A stretch of 21,000 bases of DNA from Hesseltinella vesiculosa (Eukaryota; Mucoromycota; Mucoromycetes; Mucorales; Cunninghamellaceae). The stretch covers positions 1-21,000 of the forward strand of contig MCGT01000071.1 of assembly GCA_002104935.1 (NCBI GenBank), in the 5' to 3' direction. The notes beneath the pieces were generated by a model that searched no databases, was not told the DNA's origin, and was given only the letters and a program-made list of their open reading frames with translations. The position numbers and the translations under genes were made by a program. Below, one piece after another: positions 17,218 through 21,000 of the stretch (positions are counted from its first letter, which is position 1; every line of letters begins with the position of its first letter).

Positions 17218-19581
17218 CTAATCGTACTTCATACGGCTGTAAGTATCCATCTGGAGTCTTGCCGATTTCCTGGTGAGCGTGTGACTCCATGCTTTACCGT
17301 CAAGTGTGACTGCAAAGTGTTGCTGCCATAGTGTCTGTAGCCCCCATCCGACTTTCCAAATTGTTAGGTCATCTGCTTTGGTTGGAGTATACAGGCATTC
17401 GCGGACTTTCAGAACTTTTTCGTCTCCCGTGCCGGGGCCAGCAAAAAGGTAAGACCATAACGCCTTTTTGTGGGGGCAAGAGAGCAGCATGTGGTCATCG
17501 TCTTCTGGCATTTCTGCATCCAGTAGGCAGAGGTTGGAGGTTATACCGTCTATTTTCCGTCGTGCTAGACGTTCTCGTGTTGGGAGTGACTTGTGCAGGA
17601 ATCGGAACCAGATTGTCTTACTTTTGTGCGGTGTCTTTGATTTCCATATGGCTTTCCACGTCATCATTGGTATAGACCAAAATGGTTGTAATTCACTTCC
17701 TGGAGGGCGTTTAGCTGGGTCGTATACCCATTGAGCTTTGGTGTGGAACAGGGATCGCAGTAGTCTAGGTTGTGCTTCTTCCAAAGGAACTGGCGTATTG
17801 GGGCCAAACATAATAAGGGATCGTTTGCTGTCGGTTGTCCACTCAGGGAGACGTGCCATAGCTTGGATTATGAGGTATACTCGTGGTGCGTTATTGGCAA
17901 TCTTGCCTGGATATTTACCGGTCGCTGCTTCCTGGAGATTGTCCGCGAGCGAGTTCGCTTGTATGGCCATATCAATCATGCGGGCTATGATGGATCGAGG
18001 CTGTTTCCTGTATAATCGTATCCAGAACCATTGCAATGCAAGTTGTTGGTCAAGTGGGTCTATCAGGTCAAGTCCTCCATTTCTCTTAGGCAGGGTGACC
18101 GTTTCCCATGAAGGATGTGGCCAGAAGGGGAGAACCAGGTTACGCACATATCTTCGGATAGTGTTGCATTGAGTGACATTTATAGGAGTTAGACGGGCCA
18201 CATGCCAAAGGGTGGATAGTACCAGAGAGTTAGCAGCCAAGCTTGAACCTTGGACGGACATACCACGTGATTTAAGGATTTGACAGTGTTTGCCTATCTT
18301 ATTTGTCATGGCTTCCATGTATGTCTTTAGCTGTGTGCGGGACGAGTAGATCGGGTACCCCAGGTATCGTAATGCGTTCGAGCTCTGTTTATCATGCCAT
18401 GTCGCACCTATAGAGGTGCATACCTGTTGCCAATGTTGGTGTGGGTGTCCATTCAGCGATATAAATACTGTCTTGGACACGTTGAGTCGTGCGTTCGAAG
18501 CCTTTGCATATATGTCATAGATTTCGGTGAATCGTTGCCATTGTGTGGGGTCATCCAAGAAAACAAGCAGGTCATCGGCATATGACATTTGCTGCAGACG
18601 GATTGGGTGAACCTTGGCGGGCTTGTGATTTACAAAAATTCCAGGCCATGTGTTGACATCCGCTAGTTTCCGTATTAATGGTTCGAATGCCAAATTGAAT
18701 AGGAAGGGGGACAACGGATCACCCTGTCTGAGCCCTCTTCCCTGTCGGAACGTTGTACCCAAGTGACCATTAATAGCCAAGGCGATTTCTGTTTTGAAAA
18801 ATAAATGCATGATGGCCTTGATCCAAGTACTGGGAAAGTTCATAGACCTCAGGACCTGTTCCAGATATTCAGGGTGGACTCTGTCGTATGCTTTCTCTTG
18901 GTCCAGGCTTGCTGCCACTGCAAACTTGTCCTTATCCATCTTGCATTTACCAGAGCGCATCAGGTCAATAGTTGTTTGCAGTATCCATCCGTTTTCAGCG
19001 ATTTGACGGCCCGCAACGAAGCCTTTCTGCGAGTGGTGGACTAGTTTAGGCATGAGGGGTCGTAACCGATTGGACATCCACTTCGTGAAAATCTTGGCGT
19101 CTGTATTGATAAGGGAGAGAGGGCGCCAGTTCTTAAGGTCTTCAGGATCACCTTTTTTGTACAGCAGGATCATTTTTGTTTTCAGCCATGATTGAGGGGT
19201 GATGCCTTGACAAGCTAGGTGTATAATCCGTGCAAGTAGCAACTGGAGTTTGGGACGCCTTCCCAACAGGGTCTTGTATAGCTCGAATGGTAATCCATCC
19301 AGTCCAGGGCTTTTGTTTGTAGGGGCGTGTTTCACAATGTCCATTATCTCATCTATAGTTGGGGGGTTGTTGAGAGATTTGCTTTCCGTTGCGCTGAGAG
19401 AATCATCTTCATATAGAGGAGAGATATTCCTCATGAGGTCATCTAGGCAGTTCTTGTCTATAGGTGTTGGGTTATATAGATCTTTGTAGAAATGTTTCGC
19501 GCTGGCCAACATGTCTCGGGTTTCCGTGACCCGATTACCAGCTATCTTCAGTGCATGGATTGTTTTGCTGTTCGTTTCTCG
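17218..19581 (-). CDS. LINE-4 ORF2, RT and C-terminal region
   Basis: Open from the frameshift at an A5 run (19582-19586) to the TAG at 17218-17220. It begins TIHALKIAGN and then HFYKDLYNP. RT: NKSPGLDGLPFELYK, LLYKKGDPEDLKNWRPLSL, KGFVAGRQIAENGW, SLDQEKAYDRVHPEYL, RQGRGLRQGDPLSPFLFN and SYADDLLVFLDD. The thumb region has LRYLGYPIYS and LSTLWHVARLTP. The C-terminal module reads CLLDAEMPEDDDHMLLSC: the second Cys of the usual Cys-x2-Cys is Asp, unlike the other three LINEs here, so zinc binding may be weak or lost. The RT catalytic residues are intact. Confidence 0.93.
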   Translation of the reverse strand, partial: RETNSKTIHALKIAGNRVTETRDMLASAKHFYKDLYNPTPIDKNCLDDLMRNISPLYEDDSLSATESKSLNNPPTIDEIMDIVKHAPTNKSPGLDGLPFELYKTLLGRRPKLQLLLARIIHLACQGITPQSWLKTKMILLYKKGDPEDLKNWRPLSLINTDAKIFTKWMSNRLRPLMPKLVHHSQKGFVAGRQIAENGWILQTTIDLMRSGKCKMDKDKFAVAASLDQEKAYDRVHPEYLEQVLRSMNFPSTWIKAIMHLFFKTEIALAINGHLGTTFRQGRGLRQGDPLSPFLFNLAFEPLIRKLADVNTWPGIFVNHKPAKVHPIRLQQMSYADDLLVFLDDPTQWQRFTEIYDIYAKASNARLNVSKTVFISLNGHPHQHWQQVCTSIGATWHDKQSSNALRYLGYPIYSSRTQLKTYMEAMTNKIGKHCQILKSRGMSVQGSSLAANSLVLSTLWHVARLTPINVTQCNTIRRYVRNLVLPFWPHPSWETVTLPKRNGGLDLIDPLDQQLALQWFWIRLYRKQPRSIIARMIDMAIQANSLADNLQEAATGKYPGKIANNAPRVYLIIQAMARLPEWTTDSKRSLIMFGPNTPVPLEEAQPRLLRSLFHTKAQWVYDPAKRPPGSELQPFWSIPMMTWKAIWKSKTPHKSKTIWFRFLHKSLPTRERLARRKIDGITSNLCLLDAEMPEDDDHMLLSCPHKKALWSYLFAGPGTGDEKVLKVRECLYTPTKADDLTIWKVGWGLQTLWQQHFAVTLDGKAWSHTLTRKSARLQMDTYSRMKYD

Positions 19582-19929
19582 TTTTTATGACCTTGTAAAA
19601 GTAAGAATTGTTGCATTCTCCTTGTTCCATCCAACGAAGTGCCGCACGTCTGCGTAGTCCCTCTGTTATCGTTTGTGTCAGAGGTCCAATTTCATTTTCC
19701 ACTGTTTGGAGTTTCTGAATTTGCTTGGGGTCCTGTAAATCCACACCGTTCTGATTCAGTTCATTGAATTCGTGTTGTAATCGTGTCAGTTTGGACGTGC
19801 GTTGTTGATGTGTTTTAGCCGACATCAGTTTGGCTGCCGATTGTATCATCCGCTTCCACGTCTCCCATGTGTCAATAGCTTCCATTGGTGTTAGTTGTCT
19901 TTGTATATCCGGCCACTTATGAGTTAGGT
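19535..19929 (-). CDS. LINE-4 ORF2, linker between endonuclease and RT
   Basis: A short frame between two frameshifts. It begins in PNLTHKWPD, right where the endonuclease frame ends, and runs through AIDTWETWKRM, a charged helical linker (RTSKLTRLQHEFNEL) and ALRWMEQGECNNSYFYKV. The equivalent stretches in LINE-1 (TRWMEQGERNTKYFY) and LINE-3 (TRWAEQGERSSKYFY) confirm it as part of ORF2. It ends out of frame after VIKTRNEQQ because of the extra or missing A at 19582-19586. Not an independent gene. Confidence 0.85.
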
Positions 19930-20742
19930 TTGGTCTGTAACTTCTAGCAGCAGGTCAAAGGTGTCTTCGTCCGCCAGGATAGCTGGGTTAAGGCGCCATG
20001 TACCCCTTCCCATGTCTGTCCTAGGAGGGGACCATTCCGTAGAGAGCAGGCAGTGATCTGTCCATTCCGTAGGCATGAATCGTGTTTGAGCATAGGAGGT
20101 GTGGGGAGAGGCTCTGTGAGAGACTAGTATATAGTCGATTTTGGAACGATACTTACCACGTTTAAAGGTGTATTTACAGCTTTTTGATATATCATTCCAA
20201 TAGGATCTTCGCCATTGCTGCCAAGGTGCAAGCCATGCAGGATCATGTTTTTGTAAATCCACATTGAAGTCACCCAGGAGAAAGGTTTCTTGTGTGTGTA
20301 GTTCCGAGAGAAACGGCCAATCAGGCATTGTATTGAACAGGTCTTTCTTGGCTTGGTTGTGTTGGGCATGGGCATAGATATTCATTATTCGGACCGGTTC
20401 AAATGGGATGGTTTTGTGTTGGAAAGTAAATGTTATCATACGTGCATTCGTAGAAATGGCTTGATCGTTGATGATGAGTTGTTTGTTGAGGACGATTACC
20501 CCACAATATTTGGTGAAAATCGTGTATGTGTTCGGAAATAGAGTGGCGAGAGTTTTTAGGTGGTCTGTAGTGAGGTGTGGGGATAGGGAGTTTTGTCCTA
20601 TGGTTTCCTGTATGCATAGAATATCCACAGGTTGTTTTCGTAGGTGCATAGCGAAAAGTTTCTGTTGTTCAATATTGTTGTCTTTGAATATGCTACGCAC
20701 GTTCAAAGTGGCGATGGTTATGTTGTTACGATTCATACTCAT
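19924..20742 (-). CDS. LINE-4 ORF2 N-terminus, apurinic-type endonuclease
   Basis: Nicks target DNA to start reverse transcription. It begins at ATG 20742 (a second ATG lies two codons on). Motifs in order: IATLNVRSI, DILCIQET (catalytic Glu), IMNIYAHA, LLGDFNVDL, SKIDYILV and WTDHCLLS (His-containing motif), then GRGTWRLNPAIL. All expected active-site motifs are present. The frame ends early in EVTDQT-stop because one base is missing near 19930; reading on in another frame gives the linker. The endonuclease type is the one shared by L1, Tad and related clades, not the restriction-like type. Confidence 0.93.
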   Translation of the reverse strand: MSMNRNNITIATLNVRSIFKDNNIEQQKLFAMHLRKQPVDILCIQETIGQNSLSPHLTTDHLKTLATLFPNTYTIFTKYCGVIVLNKQLIINDQAISTNARMITFTFQHKTIPFEPVRIMNIYAHAQHNQAKKDLFNTMPDWPFLSELHTQETFLLGDFNVDLQKHDPAWLAPWQQWRRSYWNDISKSCKYTFKRGKYRSKIDYILVSHRASPHTSYAQTRFMPTEWTDHCLLSTEWSPPRTDMGRGTWRLNPAILADEDTFDLLLEVTDQT

Positions 20743-20772
20743 GATATTGAATATAGGGACTCCCAGGGCAGA

Positions 20773-21000
20773 CTATTGTCTACCTTGAGAGTTTTGTTGC
20801 ATGGTTCTTGCTTCTATGCGAATCGCCTCTTCTTCGTGCTTGCGTTCTAGCATCGATTTATGATGGGCTCGTCGGGATCGGTCACGAGAAGATGGGTCGG
20901 ATAGTGTCACCGCATCGTGTTTGAATGATACCAATGCTTTTGTCTTCGTAGTGTTCGGGAGTTTCCTGGCCGCGATTTTGAGTTCAGCTGTGCTGTATCC
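20773..21000 (-). CDS. LINE-4 ORF1, C-terminal end (partial)
   Basis: 75 codons open from the window edge to a TAG at 20775-20773. The visible protein is charged and probably helical: AELKIAARKLPN, then SRDRSRRAHHKSMLERKHE, ending SQGRQ. No zinc knuckle or RRM is visible in this piece. In two-ORF LINEs, ORF1 encodes the RNA-binding protein. It lies 30 bp before ORF2 and, unusually, in the same reading frame. I do not recognise the family from this fragment alone; the assignment rests on position. Confidence 0.7.
   Translation of the reverse strand, partial: GYSTAELKIAARKLPNTTKTKALVSFKHDAVTLSDPSSRDRSRRAHHKSMLERKHEEEAIRIEARTMQQNSQGRQ

Larger units (their letters stand above)
17168..21000 (-). 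mobile_element. LINE-4, near-complete L1-like retrotransposon (runs off window)
   Basis: Minus strand: the end of ORF1, a short gap, ORF2 with complete endonuclease, RT and C-terminal region, a 38-bp 3' UTR with AATAAA (plus-strand TTTATT, 17196-17201), then TTGATAC and a 12-nt A-tail (17179-17168). Two single-base-type frameshifts divide ORF2. The 5' end lies beyond 21000. Confidence 0.92.

Noticed and set aside
1..21000. CRISPR array, prokaryotic operon or defence system
   Set aside because: No spaced repeats and no ribosome-binding organisation; all coding signal belongs to eukaryotic retrotransposons.

Overview
The window contains only retrotransposons; I can support no host protein gene, tRNA, rRNA or CRISPR array. 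It looks like a repeat-rich part of a eukaryotic nuclear genome. The element types point to a fungus, perhaps an early-diverging one such as Mucoromycota: a chromodomain-bearing Ty3/Gypsy element, a second Ty3/Gypsy lineage, and L1-like LINEs with an apurinic-type endonuclease, a YADD reverse transcriptase and a C-terminal zf-RVT-type module. The taxon is inferred from element types, not from a database search.

Layout. (1) 1-6444, minus strand: a young Ty3/Gypsy chromovirus (element A), nearly complete, with both LTRs, a polypurine tract, Gag-protease-RT-RNaseH-integrase and a terminal chromodomain. Its single polyprotein frame is split by two one-base indels, both in A homopolymers. (2) 6445-about 9230, plus strand: the 3' half of a different Ty3/Gypsy element (B), cut inside its RT domain by element A, with RNase H, integrase, polypurine tract and the start of its 3' LTR. 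(3) about 9300-12843, plus: a decayed LINE (LINE-1) with a TATA-containing solo LTR of family A inserted at 11450-11669, flanked by the 5-bp target duplication CTGGG. (4) 12844-13951, plus: a 5'-truncated related LINE (LINE-2) with a rearranged 5' end, joined directly to the A-tail of LINE-1. (5) 13952-14036: 85 bp I cannot assign. (6) 14037-17167, minus: LINE-3, truncated at its endonuclease GDFN motif, with one nonsense codon and one homopolymer frameshift. (7) 17168-21000, minus: LINE-4, near full length, with endonuclease, RT and zf-RVT-like regions, two frameshifts, and the end of ORF1 running off the window. Its ORF1 and ORF2 share one reading frame, separated only by a UAG.

The window therefore records a relative history. 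LINE-1 was already present when a family A LTR element entered it and recombined to a solo LTR. Element B was present before element A entered B. LINE-4 and LINE-1 A-tails abut the truncated 5' ends of LINE-3 and LINE-2 with no spacer, which gives two head-to-tail LINE pairs converging on the 85-bp gap. Such nests are typical of silenced, possibly pericentromeric, fungal heterochromatin; that placement is inference.

The most interesting points are the head-to-tail LINE arrangement, the ORF1-UAG-ORF2 in-frame layout of LINE-4, the rearranged 5' junction of LINE-2, the absence of a tRNA primer site and the TG...TA termini in element A, and the concentration of frameshifts in homopolymers.
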